Below, piece by piece: positions 35,557 through 45,043 of a stretch of DNA of 64,000 bases (position 1 is the stretch's first letter; each line of letters opens with the position of its first letter). The position numbers and the translations under genes are program-made. Source of the stretch: Phycisphaerae bacterium (GTDB lineage Bacteria > Planctomycetota > Phycisphaerae > UBA1845 > PWPN01); the NCBI GenBank assembly GCA_030372985.1, contig JAUCQB010000217.1:1-64000 (forward strand). Reading direction: 5' to 3'. The notes beneath the pieces were generated by a model. It ran no database searches, had not been told where the DNA came from, and worked only from the letters and a program-made list of their open reading frames with translations.

Positions 35557-36945
35557 ATGGTTGTGGCCGTTTTGCGTGAGCGGCTGTCAGGGCTAAAGAG
35601 TTTTGCGCGGGGCATTCATCCGCCGCATCGCAAGGAATACTCGGAGACAGAACCGATCCGCTTGTTCGCGCCGAAGGGCGAGATGTTGGTGCCGATGGTT
35701 CAACACATCGGTGCGGCCTGCAACCCGCTCGTTCAGCCGAAAGATGATGTCACCTACGGTCAGAAGCTGGCCGACACCGATTCACCGGTGGCCGCGCCGA
35801 TCCACGCCAGCGTCAACGCGAAGATCAGCGGGGCGAGTGTCGTGCTGCTGCCGTCCGGGCGTCGCGTGCCGGCGCTGTCGATGAAGCCGGGAGAAGACGG
35901 TCAGGCGCTCCCCGCCGATTTCCTGTCGCAGTTCCTTGACCGCAACTGGAGCAGCGTGGAGCCGTCCGGCTATGAGCCGGAGGAAATCTGCCAGACCATC
36001 CGCGAGTGTGGTGTCGTCGGACTGGGCGGGGCCACGTTCCCGACGCATATCAAGTTGAAGCGAAATCCGCAGCGTCCGGTGGATACGCTGATTCTCAACG
36101 GCTGCGAGTGCGAACCGTACCTGACCTCCGATCACCGCCTGATGGTCGAGTGCCCGGAGGCCATTGTTGTCGGCCTTCAACTGGCAGCCCATGCGGCGGG
36201 TGCGCGGCGATCGATCGTGGCGATCGAGGAGAACAAGCCCGACGCGATCGAAGCGATGCGCAAGGCCTGCCAGGGGCGACCGATCGAGGTCGCGATCTGT
36301 GCCACGAAGTACCCGATGGGCGGCGAGCGCCAACTGGTGCCGGCGGTGCTCGGACGCACTGTTCCCAGTGCTCCCAAGGGTCTGCCTCTCGATGTCGGCG
36401 TGGTGATGATCAACGTGGCGACGGCCCATAGCATTGCCCGGGCGATCGTGAAGAACAGGCCACTGACCCACCGGGTTGTGACGGTGACCGGCAGGGGGGT
36501 TGCACGGCCGGGCAACTGGCTGGTGCCGGTGGGCACGATGTTCTCGGATCTGATCGAGGCCTGCGGCGGATTGACGGCCGAGGCGGTCAAGATCGTTGCG
36601 GGTGGGCCGATGATGGGGCCGACCGTGCCGCATTTGAACGTGCCCGTGGTCAAGGGAACAGGCGGCATCACTGTCATGAGTGAGGCGGAAACCGTCCGAT
36701 GGGACGAAGGCCCCTGCATCCGGTGTGGCCAGTGCGTGAACAACTGCCCGCTTCACCTGTCGCCGACGAAGATCGCCCATGCCGTCAAGTTCCGCGACTA
36801 TGCTCTGGCGAATCAGTTTGACATGACCGCTTGTTGTGAATGCGGGTGCTGTTCGTACGTCTGCCCGGCTCATATACCGTTGGCGCAGTATATCCGGGCC
36901 GGAAAGAACCAGGTTCGACTGATGGCGAGCCAGAAGAAGAAGTAG
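35557..36945 (+). CDS. rnfC: Ion-translocating Rnf complex subunit C
   Basis: 462 residues. It is the NADH/ferredoxin-facing peripheral subunit of Rnf. A NuoF-like flavin and NAD-binding core is seen in GGATFPTHIKL and LILNGCECEPYLT. Two [4Fe-4S] sites lie near the C-terminus: CIRCGQCVNNCP and CCECGCCSYVCP. AAGGAG is about five bases before the ATG. No long RnfC C-terminal alanine-rich tail is present, as in clostridial-type subunits. It is the first canonical gene of the order C-D-G-E-A-B, as in Acetobacterium rather than E. coli. Confidence 0.94.
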   Translation: MVVAVLRERLSGLKSFARGIHPPHRKEYSETEPIRLFAPKGEMLVPMVQHIGAACNPLVQPKDDVTYGQKLADTDSPVAAPIHASVNAKISGASVVLLPSGRRVPALSMKPGEDGQALPADFLSQFLDRNWSSVEPSGYEPEEICQTIRECGVVGLGGATFPTHIKLKRNPQRPVDTLILNGCECEPYLTSDHRLMVECPEAIVVGLQLAAHAAGARRSIVAIEENKPDAIEAMRKACQGRPIEVAICATKYPMGGERQLVPAVLGRTVPSAPKGLPLDVGVVMINVATAHSIARAIVKNRPLTHRVVTVTGRGVARPGNWLVPVGTMFSDLIEACGGLTAEAVKIVAGGPMMGPTVPHLNVPVVKGTGGITVMSEAETVRWDEGPCIRCGQCVNNCPLHLSPTKIAHAVKFRDYALANQFDMTACCECGCCSYVCPAHIPLAQYIRAGKNQVRLMASQKKK

Positions 36946-37022
36946 GAGACAACCCCGACGCGGGTCTCGCGAGGTGGTCAGGTTCGTGGTCGCCTTTTAC
37001 CGGGCGAGGAGTATGGGTTCAG

Positions 37023-38036
37023 ATGAGTGATACAACTTCACCGGCCGAGGCCGCCCAGCCGAGGGTGCCGGACCAGTTCCTGGTCAGTTCAGCGCCGCAC
37101 CTGGCGGCCGGGCGGACCACGCGGAGCGTGATGTTCGATGTCGTGTTGGGGCTCATTCCGCTGCTGGTTGCCGCGATTCTGTTCTATCACGGCCGGGCCG
37201 TGTGGCTAACGGTTCTCACCGTTCTGGGGTGCCTGGCGACTGAGGGGGCGGCCAACCTGATTCGCGGACGCAGCCTGGCCTCACTGAGCGACGGGTCGGC
37301 GCTGGTCACCGGCATGATCCTGGCGTTTTCGCTGCCACCCCAGTTGCCTCTGTACATGGCGTTCATCGGCGGGGTGGTCGCGATCGGCCTGGGGAAAGCC
37401 GTTTTTGGCGGCCTGGGGCACAACCTCTTCAACCCCGCGATGGTGGGACGGGCGTTTCTGATGATCTGTTTTCCTGTGGCGATGACCACGTGGTCGGAGC
37501 CGGGGACATTGCTTACGGTCGGAGTTGACGCGGTTACCAAGGCGACGCCGCTGGCCGCGGCCAAGTTCCACAGCGACGTGCTGCCGGGCATGTGGCCGCT
37601 GTTCGTGGGGAAGGTTGGCGGCTGCATCGGTGAAACGAGTGCCCTCGCCTGTCTGATCGGCGGGGGATATCTTCTCATTCGCCGCACCGCCGATTGGCGC
37701 CAGCCGGTCGCGATGCTGATCGCGGCGATGGTTTTCGCGGCCGTCGCGCATCATTTTGCGCCGACCCAGTGCGCTTCGGCGCTGTACCACCTGAACAGCG
37801 GTGCGATGCTTTTCGGGGCCCTGTTCATCGTGACGGACTACGTTGGGGCGCCGATCACGCCGTTGGGGCGATGGATGTTCGGGGCAGGCGTGGGCGTTCT
37901 GGTCATTCTGATCCGGGTGTTTGGCGGATACCCCGAGGGCGTGATGTACGCGGTTCTGATCATGAACGCATTGACACCGTTGATCGAACGGTGGACGGTG
38001 CCGACGCCGTTCGGCGGGCATGTGCCGCAGGGTTGA
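37023..38036 (+). CDS. rnfD: Ion-translocating Rnf complex subunit D
   Basis: 337 residues from ATG 37023; open frame continues 5' inside rnfC but is not conserved. About nine membrane helices. Loop TKATPLAAAK carries the Thr (usually SGATP/S) to which FMN is attached covalently. NPAMVGRAFLMICFP and FGGYPEGVMYAVLIMNA are conserved RnfD/NqrB stretches. It forms the membrane part of the ion path with RnfG. The apbE gene that can load the FMN lies at the end of the operon on the other strand. Confidence 0.92.
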   Translation: MSDTTSPAEAAQPRVPDQFLVSSAPHLAAGRTTRSVMFDVVLGLIPLLVAAILFYHGRAVWLTVLTVLGCLATEGAANLIRGRSLASLSDGSALVTGMILAFSLPPQLPLYMAFIGGVVAIGLGKAVFGGLGHNLFNPAMVGRAFLMICFPVAMTTWSEPGTLLTVGVDAVTKATPLAAAKFHSDVLPGMWPLFVGKVGGCIGETSALACLIGGGYLLIRRTADWRQPVAMLIAAMVFAAVAHHFAPTQCASALYHLNSGAMLFGALFIVTDYVGAPITPLGRWMFGAGVGVLVILIRVFGGYPEGVMYAVLIMNALTPLIERWTVPTPFGGHVPQG

Positions 38037-38056
38037 GCGGAAGGAGAAGGCGATCG

Positions 38057-38668
38057 ATGAGCAAGTTCGTCGCCGAGTCGTGGCTGATTCTGTTGCTCGG
38101 GCTGGTGTTCGCGGTGTTGCTGGCGGGGGCCCAGACCACTTTGCAGCCGACCATTCGAGTCAATCAGCAGAAGGCTTTGAACGAAGCCATCGGCATGGTT
38201 GTGCCCGGGACGGTCAAGACCGAGAAGCTGGCCGTGACGGGTTATGATCGAGAGGTGTTCAAGTGCCTGGATGGCGGGGGCAGACTGGTCGGCTGGGCGA
38301 TTGACGCGGTGGGCATGGGTTTTGCGGACCAGATCCGGGCGGTCATCGGCCTGTCCGCGGATGCCGAGACGATCACGGGTTTGAAGGTGATCGACAACGT
38401 CGAGACGCCCGGCCTCGGGAACAAGATCGCCGCCGAGCCGGCGGAGGAGTCGGACAACGTCTGGGCGGATCAGTACAACGGGCTTTCCGCGGGCATGGAG
38501 ACCACGGTGGTCAAGCGAGCCCCGACGGAAGGCAAGAACGAGGTGCAGGCGGTGACCGGGGCGACCATCTCCAGCAAGGCAGTGACGGACCTGGCCAACA
38601 AGGCGATCCAGCGCGTGCGGCCCGAGTTGAAAAAGCAGAAGCGCCCCGCCACGGCGGAGAGTCGTTGA
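38057..38668 (+). CDS. rnfG: Ion-translocating Rnf complex subunit G
   Basis: 203 residues from ATG 38057, with AAGGAG nine bases upstream. One N-terminal membrane helix (WLILLLGLVFAVLLAGA) anchors a periplasmic FMN-binding domain. VETPGLGNKI is the conserved loop and VTGATISSKAV supplies the SGAT-like Thr for covalent FMN. It takes part in ion-coupled electron transfer. It starts 20 bases after rnfD. Confidence 0.93.
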   Translation: MSKFVAESWLILLLGLVFAVLLAGAQTTLQPTIRVNQQKALNEAIGMVVPGTVKTEKLAVTGYDREVFKCLDGGGRLVGWAIDAVGMGFADQIRAVIGLSADAETITGLKVIDNVETPGLGNKIAAEPAEESDNVWADQYNGLSAGMETTVVKRAPTEGKNEVQAVTGATISSKAVTDLANKAIQRVRPELKKQKRPATAESR

Positions 38669-38679
38669 GGAGCAGGCCG

Positions 38680-39321
38680 ATGGCCGAAGAGAACGGATCG
38701 AACCTTCAGCAGTTTGTGGACGGGATCATCAAGAATAATCCCACCCTGGTGCAGCTGCTGGGCATGTGCCCGACGCTGGCGGTGACCAATTCGGTGGACA
38801 ATGCCCTGGTCATGGGGGCGGCGGTTATTTTCGTTCTGGTGATGTCGAACGTGGTTACCAGCCTGCTCCGTCATCTGATTCAGCCGCACGTGCGCATCCT
38901 GGTTTTCACGCTGACGATTGCGACGTTTGTGACGATCGCGGATCTGGTGCTCAAGGCCTATGTTTTCGAGGTGAGCAAGAAACTCGGTCCCTTTGTTCCG
39001 CTGATCATCGTCAACTGCATCATCATCGCCCGGGCGGAGGTGGTCGCGGCCAAGAGCGGACTCATGCGGTCGCTGGCGGACGCCTTGGGGTGCGGCCTCG
39101 GTTTTACCCTGGGCTTGACGCTGCTCGGGCTGATCCGCGAGGTGTTGGGTGCCGGGAGCATCACCCTTCCGGGCTGGCGGATCCTGTTATGTGATCCGAA
39201 GGTGTTCGAGCCGCACGCCTGGGTGATCATGATCATGCCGCCCGGGGCGTTTCTGACTCTCGGAGCGGTGATCGGGATCATCACGCAGATCCGGATGCGA
39301 TCGGCGAAGGGAGGTGCCTGA
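38680..39321 (+). CDS. rnfE: Ion-translocating Rnf complex subunit E
   Basis: 213 residues from ATG 38680, about seven bases after GAGGAG. Six membrane helices of the RnfA/RnfE (NqrD/NqrE) family; NNPTLVQLLGMCPTLAVT and FVPLIIVNCIIIARAE carry the two conserved Cys that bind the intramembrane Fe-S cluster shared with RnfA. Its last base is the first base of the rnfA start codon, so the two are translationally coupled. Confidence 0.93.
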   Translation: MAEENGSNLQQFVDGIIKNNPTLVQLLGMCPTLAVTNSVDNALVMGAAVIFVLVMSNVVTSLLRHLIQPHVRILVFTLTIATFVTIADLVLKAYVFEVSKKLGPFVPLIIVNCIIIARAEVVAAKSGLMRSLADALGCGLGFTLGLTLLGLIREVLGAGSITLPGWRILLCDPKVFEPHAWVIMIMPPGAFLTLGAVIGIITQIRMRSAKGGA

Positions 39322-39938
39322 TGGACATCGGCGTGCTCATCGGCGTTTTCATCGGGGCGGCTCTGGTCAACAATTTCGTGCTATCGACTTTTCTTGGGAT
39401 CTGCCCTTTTCTGGGCGTGTCTCGGAAGGTGGACATGGCCTTCGGCATGGGCTGTGCCGTCACGTTCGTGATGACGATCTCGGGGATCGTGACCTGGCTG
39501 ATCGTCCACGGGGTTCTCACGCCGATCGGGGCGTGGCTGGGCAATCCCGAGTCGTTGTACTTCCTGAAGTATGTGGCCTTCATCTTGGTCATCGCGGCCA
39601 TGGTGCAACTGGTGGAGATGTATTTGCGGAAGTTTTTTCCGAGCCTCTACACGGCCTTCGGCGTGTTCCTGCCGCTGATCACCACCAACTGTGCGATTCT
39701 CGGGGCGTGCCTGCTGATCGACATGAATGAAATCTACCGGGCGAGTCTGCTGAAATCGACGGTGTTTGCCTTTGCCGGCGGCATCGGTTTCATGATGGCG
39801 ATCACCATCATGGCCGGCATTCGCGAGCACCTGCGGTTCAGCGACGTGCCGAAGGCACTGCAGGGTCCTGCGATTACGCTGCTGACGGCGTGCATTCTGT
39901 CGCTGGCGTTCATGGGCTTCGCGGGGATGGGCAAGTAA
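39321..39938 (+). CDS. rnfA: Ion-translocating Rnf complex subunit A
   Basis: 205 residues, six membrane helices, inverted partner of RnfE. FVLSTFLGICPFLGVS and LPLITTNCAILGACLL contain the conserved Cys that, with those of RnfE, hold the membrane-embedded iron-sulfur cluster. GGAGG overlaps the end of rnfE a few bases before the ATG. The length is usual for the family. Confidence 0.94.
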   Translation: MDIGVLIGVFIGAALVNNFVLSTFLGICPFLGVSRKVDMAFGMGCAVTFVMTISGIVTWLIVHGVLTPIGAWLGNPESLYFLKYVAFILVIAAMVQLVEMYLRKFFPSLYTAFGVFLPLITTNCAILGACLLIDMNEIYRASLLKSTVFAFAGGIGFMMAITIMAGIREHLRFSDVPKALQGPAITLLTACILSLAFMGFAGMGK

Positions 39939-39953
39939 GCTGGAGATGGTGCG

Positions 39954-40832
39954 ATGAACGTGGTCCTGATCGCGGGGGTTGTGCTGTTCGGCCTGACGCT
40001 GGTGTTTGCGATGCTGCTGGGCATCGCGAAAGAGAAGCTGCGGGTCGAGGAGGATCCGCGGATACCGGCGGTGTTGGAGGTGCTTCCTGCGGCCAACTGC
40101 GGCGGATGCGGATTTGCCGGTTGCGCCGATTTTGCCAATGCGGTGGTGGAGAAGCGGGCGCCTGTGGACGGCTGCACAGTGGGCGGATCGAAGACCGCCG
40201 AGGCCGTGGCCCGTGTTCTTGGCGTCGAGGTCGTACAGACGTTCCCCTATCGGCCGGTGATTCACTGCGGTGCCAAGACGGAGGACAAACTGGGCCGAGT
40301 GCCCTATGACGGCGTCGCCAGTTGCGTGGAGGCGAACGTGGTCGGCGTGACGCAAGCCTGCACGTATGGCTGTCTCGGTTTTGGCGACTGCGCGAAGGCC
40401 TGTCCTTTCGACGCCCTGCACATGATCGACGGCCACCCCGTCGTGGACTACGAGAAATGCACCGGTTGCGGGGCGTGTGTGCGGGCCTGCCCTCGCAACA
40501 TCATCCGCATGGTGCCCTTCAAGCAGGATCAGATGCTGGTGGTTGCCTGCTCGAACAAGGAGCCGGCACGCAGCGTCAAGCAGGTGTGCAAGGTCGGCTG
40601 CATGGGCTGCAAGGCATGCCAGCGGAATTTCGCTCGGCTTTTCGAGGTCCACGACAACCTTTCCTACCTGAACTACGACAACTACACAGGAGAGGAAGAC
40701 TTCGCCAAAGCGATCGACAAGTGTCCCTCGGGAGTGATGATGTTCTTCGGCAAGCCGAAGCCCGAATACGCCGAAATGCTGGCTCGTGACGAAACGGCTG
40801 CTGAGGAGCCTCAAAGCAGCCCGACCTCATGA
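39954..40832 (+). CDS. rnfB: Ion-translocating Rnf complex subunit B (ferredoxin-binding)
   Basis: 292 residues. One N-terminal membrane helix is followed by the [4Fe-4S] domain NCGGCGFAGC and then ferredoxin-like sites: CTYGCLGFGDCAKACPF and CTGCGACVRACPR. A further cysteine run VCKVGCMGCKACQ gives another cluster, as in the long anaerobe-type RnfB. It is the entry point for reduced ferredoxin. It ends three bases before the convergent apbE stop. Confidence 0.93.
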   Translation: MNVVLIAGVVLFGLTLVFAMLLGIAKEKLRVEEDPRIPAVLEVLPAANCGGCGFAGCADFANAVVEKRAPVDGCTVGGSKTAEAVARVLGVEVVQTFPYRPVIHCGAKTEDKLGRVPYDGVASCVEANVVGVTQACTYGCLGFGDCAKACPFDALHMIDGHPVVDYEKCTGCGACVRACPRNIIRMVPFKQDQMLVVACSNKEPARSVKQVCKVGCMGCKACQRNFARLFEVHDNLSYLNYDNYTGEEDFAKAIDKCPSGVMMFFGKPKPEYAEMLARDETAAEEPQSSPTS

Positions 40833-40835
40833 TGA

Positions 40836-41855
40836 TCACGGTGTGATGTAGTGGTCGAAACCGGGTGTCTTGGCGCTCTGAGGCTGATCGGCGTCGCCCC
40901 AGATCCACAGGACCTCGATCCCCGGCAGTTCCTTTGCCTTTGCCAGCCCCTCCTGAACCGAGAGAACGCTGAAGACCGTAGCCCAGGTGTCGGCGGTGAT
41001 GCCGTCCGGGGCGATGACGGTGACGCTGGGTGCCTGCTGGACCGGCCGGCCGGTCCGCGGGTCGACGATGTGAGAATATCGCCGGCCTTCGATGAGATTA
41101 AACCGCTGCTGGTTACCGGATGTGGCTACGGCGCAGTCGGTCAGGGCCAGCTTGATGATCAGGCCGGATTGAAACGGATGCTGAACCCCGATTCGCCAGG
41201 GGCCTCCATTTGCCTGCGTGCCCACGGCGACGAGATCGCCGCCGACATCGATGAGGGCGCAGGTTGCACCGGCGGCTTTCATTCGCTCAGCCGCCAGATC
41301 GAGTGCGTAACCTTTGGCGATGGCCCCAACGTCGATCTGCATGCCGGCGACGCCTTTGGTGACGCGGCGGCTTTGCGGGTCGAGTTTGAGATTGTCCCAG
41401 CCGACGACCGCAACCGTATTCGAAAGCGCGGCTTGGTCGGGAAGCCGGTTGTCTTTGCCTGCCTGCTTCCACAGGGAGACCAGGGGCCGACAGGTGACAT
41501 CGAACGCCCCGCCGCTGGCCTGCGACACCTCAGCCGATCGCTGGAGCACGAAAAAGGTTTCCGGTGAGACAACGAACGACTCGCCCGCCGGCAGCGCATT
41601 GAGGCGTGAGATCTCCGTGTCGTCGCGGTAATCGCTCATCAGCGAATTGACCTGCTCGAAGGCGGCATAGGCGGCTTCGACGGCCGCTCGTGCGGTCGTC
41701 TGATCGGCGGCGACGGCCGTCACCTCGGCCAGGGTGCCCATGACCTCGCGAGCCTGCCTGGCGGTGGCCGGCTGGGGTTGCTTGCCGCAGCCTGCCGTGC
41801 TCAGGACGATACACGCGAGAAACGTCAAGGTGCTGTGTGGTAATGAAGCGTGCAT
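40836..41855 (-). CDS. apbE: FAD:protein FMN transferase (lipoprotein)
   Basis: 339 residues from ATG 41855; ATG 41864 is possible. The signal peptide ends in STAGC, a lipobox. ApbE landmarks are ASGGAFDVTCRPLVSLW, DVGAIAKGYALDLA, ALIDVGGDLVAVG and IVDPRTGRPV, with the metal-binding Asp/Thr region TADTWATVFSVL near the end. It transfers FMN from FAD to Thr in proteins such as RnfD and RnfG. It converges on rnfB with a 3-base gap, so it belongs to the Rnf locus though not to its transcript. Confidence 0.93.
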   Translation of the reverse strand: MHASLPHSTLTFLACIVLSTAGCGKQPQPATARQAREVMGTLAEVTAVAADQTTARAAVEAAYAAFEQVNSLMSDYRDDTEISRLNALPAGESFVVSPETFFVLQRSAEVSQASGGAFDVTCRPLVSLWKQAGKDNRLPDQAALSNTVAVVGWDNLKLDPQSRRVTKGVAGMQIDVGAIAKGYALDLAAERMKAAGATCALIDVGGDLVAVGTQANGGPWRIGVQHPFQSGLIIKLALTDCAVATSGNQQRFNLIEGRRYSHIVDPRTGRPVQQAPSVTVIAPDGITADTWATVFSVLSVQEGLAKAKELPGIEVLWIWGDADQPQSAKTPGFDHYITP

Positions 41856-41912
41856 GGCCGGCATGGTCGCATATGGCGGTGCGGCTTGCAAACGTGGATG
41901 CCAGGAGGTTGA

Positions 41913-42809
41913 ATGGGCGAGATGGCTGCTCCGGTCAATAAGATTCGCACGGGCCGATTACCGCCTTGGCTGAAACGTCCGAGGCCGGACACGGCCATGC
42001 TGGCCACGCGTGCGGTGGTCGAGGCCAGTGGTGTGGCCACCGTCTGCGAGGAGGCCCGGTGCCCGAACGTGACCGAGTGCTGGTCGCACCGAACGGCCAC
42101 GTTCATGATTCTGGGCGACACCTGCACGCGGACTTGCAGGTTCTGCGCCGTCAAGAGCGGCCGTCCCTCGCCGCCGGCGCCAGACGAGCCGCAGCGCCTG
42201 GCTGAGGCTGCCGCCAGGCTCGGTCTGCGGCACGTGGTCATCACCAGCGTGAGCCGCGACGATTTGGAGGACGAGGGCGCAAGCCATTTTGCGGCCTGTG
42301 TCCAGGAGGTTCGTGCTCGCCTGCCGGAATCGACCATTGAAGTGCTGCCGGCCGATTTCCATGCTCGCCAGGGGTGCATCTCAGCGTTGTGCAAGGCCCG
42401 GCCCGACGTCTACAACCATAACATCGAGACGGTCGAGCGGTTGACGCCGCAGGTTCGCTCGCAGGCCGACTATCGACGGTCGCTGAGAGTTCTGCAATTG
42501 GTCAGGCAGATTGACGCGTCGATGACGACCAAGAGCGGCTTGATGATCGGAATGGGAGAAACGAACGACGAAATCGAGCGGACACTGAAGGATCTGCATG
42601 ACGCCGGCTGCCAGATCGTGACGATCGGCCAGTACCTTCAGCCCTCAAAGGAGCATTGGCCGGTCGCCCGCTACTACACGCCCGAGGAATTCGGCGCACT
42701 GGCCGCCAGGGCTAAATCGATGGGCTTCAAGGCCGTTGCCGCCGGGCCGTTCGTCCGCAGCAGCTACAACGCCGGCGAAGTCTTCTCCGCCACGGTCATC
42801 GGTTTGTGA
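41913..42809 (+). CDS. lipA: Lipoyl synthase
   Basis: 298 residues. AGGAGG lies six bases before ATG 41913. The auxiliary cluster motif is CEEARCPNVTEC (Cys-x4-Cys-x5-Cys) and the radical SAM motif CTRTCRFC. The C-terminal RSSYNAGE carries the conserved Arg-Ser-Ser ligand to the auxiliary cluster. It inserts two sulfurs into octanoyl groups on lipoyl-dependent enzymes. The partner lipB is not in the window. Divergent from apbE with ~57 bases between. Confidence 0.95.
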   Translation: MGEMAAPVNKIRTGRLPPWLKRPRPDTAMLATRAVVEASGVATVCEEARCPNVTECWSHRTATFMILGDTCTRTCRFCAVKSGRPSPPAPDEPQRLAEAAARLGLRHVVITSVSRDDLEDEGASHFAACVQEVRARLPESTIEVLPADFHARQGCISALCKARPDVYNHNIETVERLTPQVRSQADYRRSLRVLQLVRQIDASMTTKSGLMIGMGETNDEIERTLKDLHDAGCQIVTIGQYLQPSKEHWPVARYYTPEEFGALAARAKSMGFKAVAAGPFVRSSYNAGEVFSATVIGL

Positions 42810-42823
42810 GAAGAGACAGCGGA

Positions 42824-44755
42824 TCAGTTGCCGGGCGACTGAGCGACGTTTGCGATAAGGGCATCGATTGCCTGAAGAGTTCGTTCTTCGAGTTCCTGGC
42901 GGACCAGACCGTGCTGCTGACCGGCCTGATCGCCTTTCTGGAGAGCCTTGGCCAACTGGCCGAAAGCCTCCTTGGCCTGGGTCAGCTTGGCGCTTGTCGC
43001 CGGCTTATCCGTGCTGTCCATCGACCAGGCATCCAGAACGGTTGAGAGAATGGCTGTCGCTTCGGTGTGGCGCCGCAGGTAAGGCCGTAGCGTCTCCACC
43101 AGCACCTTGTTAGATGTCATCGACGCGATGCGGTCGAATTCGACCCGATACCTGGCGGTTGACTCATTGATCTCCTTGAGACCGGCTTCGGTCGGAGATT
43201 TGAGGAACTCCAGGCGTTTGTCGAAGAGCGACTGGTGAAGCTTATTCACCCAGTGGTAGACCAACGGCCCGACTTCGTGGTTGGCGTCGAACCAGTAGAG
43301 AGCCCGGCGCAGGGAGTCTTGGGGATCATATGCCTCGGGGCTCCACAGGTAGTCGGCGGCGGTCATGAGCGGCACCTTGTAGATTTCGGCCGGTCCGTAG
43401 GTGTTGATCCCGGCCTCGCCGTGGACGCACTCGGCCATCTTCGGCCAGGCGCTGGTCGCGAGGTGATCGCAGGCCTCCAGGTACGCGTTCATGCGGAACA
43501 CGTTGCTCCAGCCCGGGGGCATCTTCAGCGTGTTATCCCAGAGAAAAAGGGGGCGATCGGGGCCGATCAGTGCCTGGTAGGCCTCGATATCGGCGGTTTC
43601 CTGGCACACGGTGGTTACCTGGCGACCGGTCCAAACGATGGAGATCTCGGGCGGGATGTTGGCGCACAGATCGCGCAGGTATTCGTGGGCCCACTCGTAG
43701 CCTTTTGACTTGTTGGCGGTCAGCCAGTAGGGCGGCGGGCAGAGCAGGATTCGGGTGCCCGGGTGCTTCGACCAGATTCGCCCGGCGAACCGCTTGACGA
43801 TGCTGGCGTTGGCCCCGGCGAGGTTCTCGAACTTCGATCGGTCCTCGTCGGGCAGAAAGGCGAAGTCGTCGAGGCAGAGCATCAGCGCGTTGCTGCCATT
43901 GGCCAGCGACAGCTCGAAGAATGCCGCGAGCGTCTCGACGTCGCTGTCCGAGGTCGCCCGGATGGCTTTGTCCTTCAGCATGTACGGGTTGCCGAGTTGC
44001 ATGATCTGCATGGTGCCCCGGCTCACGGCGGTCTTGCAGGCGTTGTCCACCATCACCCGGTACGGTTCCGGGGGATTGCGCCAGTTGGGGCAGTCGGTGT
44101 AGCAAACGCCGAAGGTGTTCCATTTGAACTGCGGGGCCCAGCGAACGAACATCAGGTTGTCGCGGTAGTACCAGCATTGCCCCTTGAACATCCGCAGCGT
44201 GAACGTCGGCCAGTCGCGGACCTCGGCCTGCCGGACGGTAACGCCTTCAGGAGCCCGGTCGAGCAACTGGATCAACGTGCGAATTCCGTAATACGCGCCG
44301 ATGGCATCGGTGGAACGTACTGCCACAGTCGTCTTGCCGTCCTCGGCGGTGGTCACGGCCAAGGCGTATGCCTCAGCCCGTTCTCCGCCCGGTTTCGGCA
44401 AATGGGCGGTACCTCCCGGCCACTCGGAATTGATACCGACGCGGACGCGAGCACCCTCGTCGCTGGCCGTCGCTCGCGCACCGAGTGCCTGCAGCGCCTC
44501 GATCAGTTCCTGACGACCGGACACCAGCGGGGCGTGTTCTCCGAAGATCTGGATGCGGATGACGCCCCCCGTCCGGACAAGCAGTCGAGGCGGACCGTTT
44601 TCCCGGTAGTCCTTGGGCTTGGGCAGAACACCGGGGAATTGCGGTGCGGGTGGGGCCTGTTCGGCCATCGAACCGGACGAGGAGGCGAGAATCATCAGCA
44701 TCGTCGACAATACGGATGAAACAACACTGAAGGCTGGCGTTCGGCGGGCAGGCAT
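42824..44755 (-). CDS. Secreted GH84-like beta-N-acetylglucosaminidase-type protein
   Basis: 643 residues. ATG 44755 is seven bases after GGAGGT, which also overlaps the alternative ATG six bases upstream. The signal peptide is VVSSVLSTMLMILASSSGSMA. Residues ~50-170 form a GH20/GH84/GH67-type N-terminal alpha-beta domain (STDAIGAYYGIRTLIQLL). The barrel follows, with LMLCLDDFAF near 293-300: adjacent Asp296-Asp297 match the catalytic pair of GH84. The C-terminal third is helical (KLHQSLFDKRLEFLK onwards), also as in GH84. Likely substrates are N-acetylglucosamine glycosides outside the cell. The family call rests on the DD motif and domain order, so GH84-like is as far as I would go. Confidence 0.65.
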   Translation of the reverse strand: MPARRTPAFSVVSSVLSTMLMILASSSGSMAEQAPPAPQFPGVLPKPKDYRENGPPRLLVRTGGVIRIQIFGEHAPLVSGRQELIEALQALGARATASDEGARVRVGINSEWPGGTAHLPKPGGERAEAYALAVTTAEDGKTTVAVRSTDAIGAYYGIRTLIQLLDRAPEGVTVRQAEVRDWPTFTLRMFKGQCWYYRDNLMFVRWAPQFKWNTFGVCYTDCPNWRNPPEPYRVMVDNACKTAVSRGTMQIMQLGNPYMLKDKAIRATSDSDVETLAAFFELSLANGSNALMLCLDDFAFLPDEDRSKFENLAGANASIVKRFAGRIWSKHPGTRILLCPPPYWLTANKSKGYEWAHEYLRDLCANIPPEISIVWTGRQVTTVCQETADIEAYQALIGPDRPLFLWDNTLKMPPGWSNVFRMNAYLEACDHLATSAWPKMAECVHGEAGINTYGPAEIYKVPLMTAADYLWSPEAYDPQDSLRRALYWFDANHEVGPLVYHWVNKLHQSLFDKRLEFLKSPTEAGLKEINESTARYRVEFDRIASMTSNKVLVETLRPYLRRHTEATAILSTVLDAWSMDSTDKPATSAKLTQAKEAFGQLAKALQKGDQAGQQHGLVRQELEERTLQAIDALIANVAQSPGN

Positions 44756-45043
44756 GGTCATCACCTCCGGGCTGTGGTTGCCGCCCGCCGGCTCTGCGGC
44801 GATGGGTGGTCGCCGGACGCGGCCGCCGACGGGCATCGGTGGCTGCTCTCAGGTTCACCGAAAACCGCAAGAAGATCAACCCCGGCATGGCATGCCGCAA
44901 CGCCGGGGAATCGAGAACGGTGAATCGCGAATTGAGAATACGGGGTGCGGTGCCGTTGCCTGCCGATGGCATTGATGGTGATCTTCGGGTGGAGATGAGC
45001 CGGCCCGCAGCGGACAGCCTCGGAATCGCCGGTTTTCGGAGGG

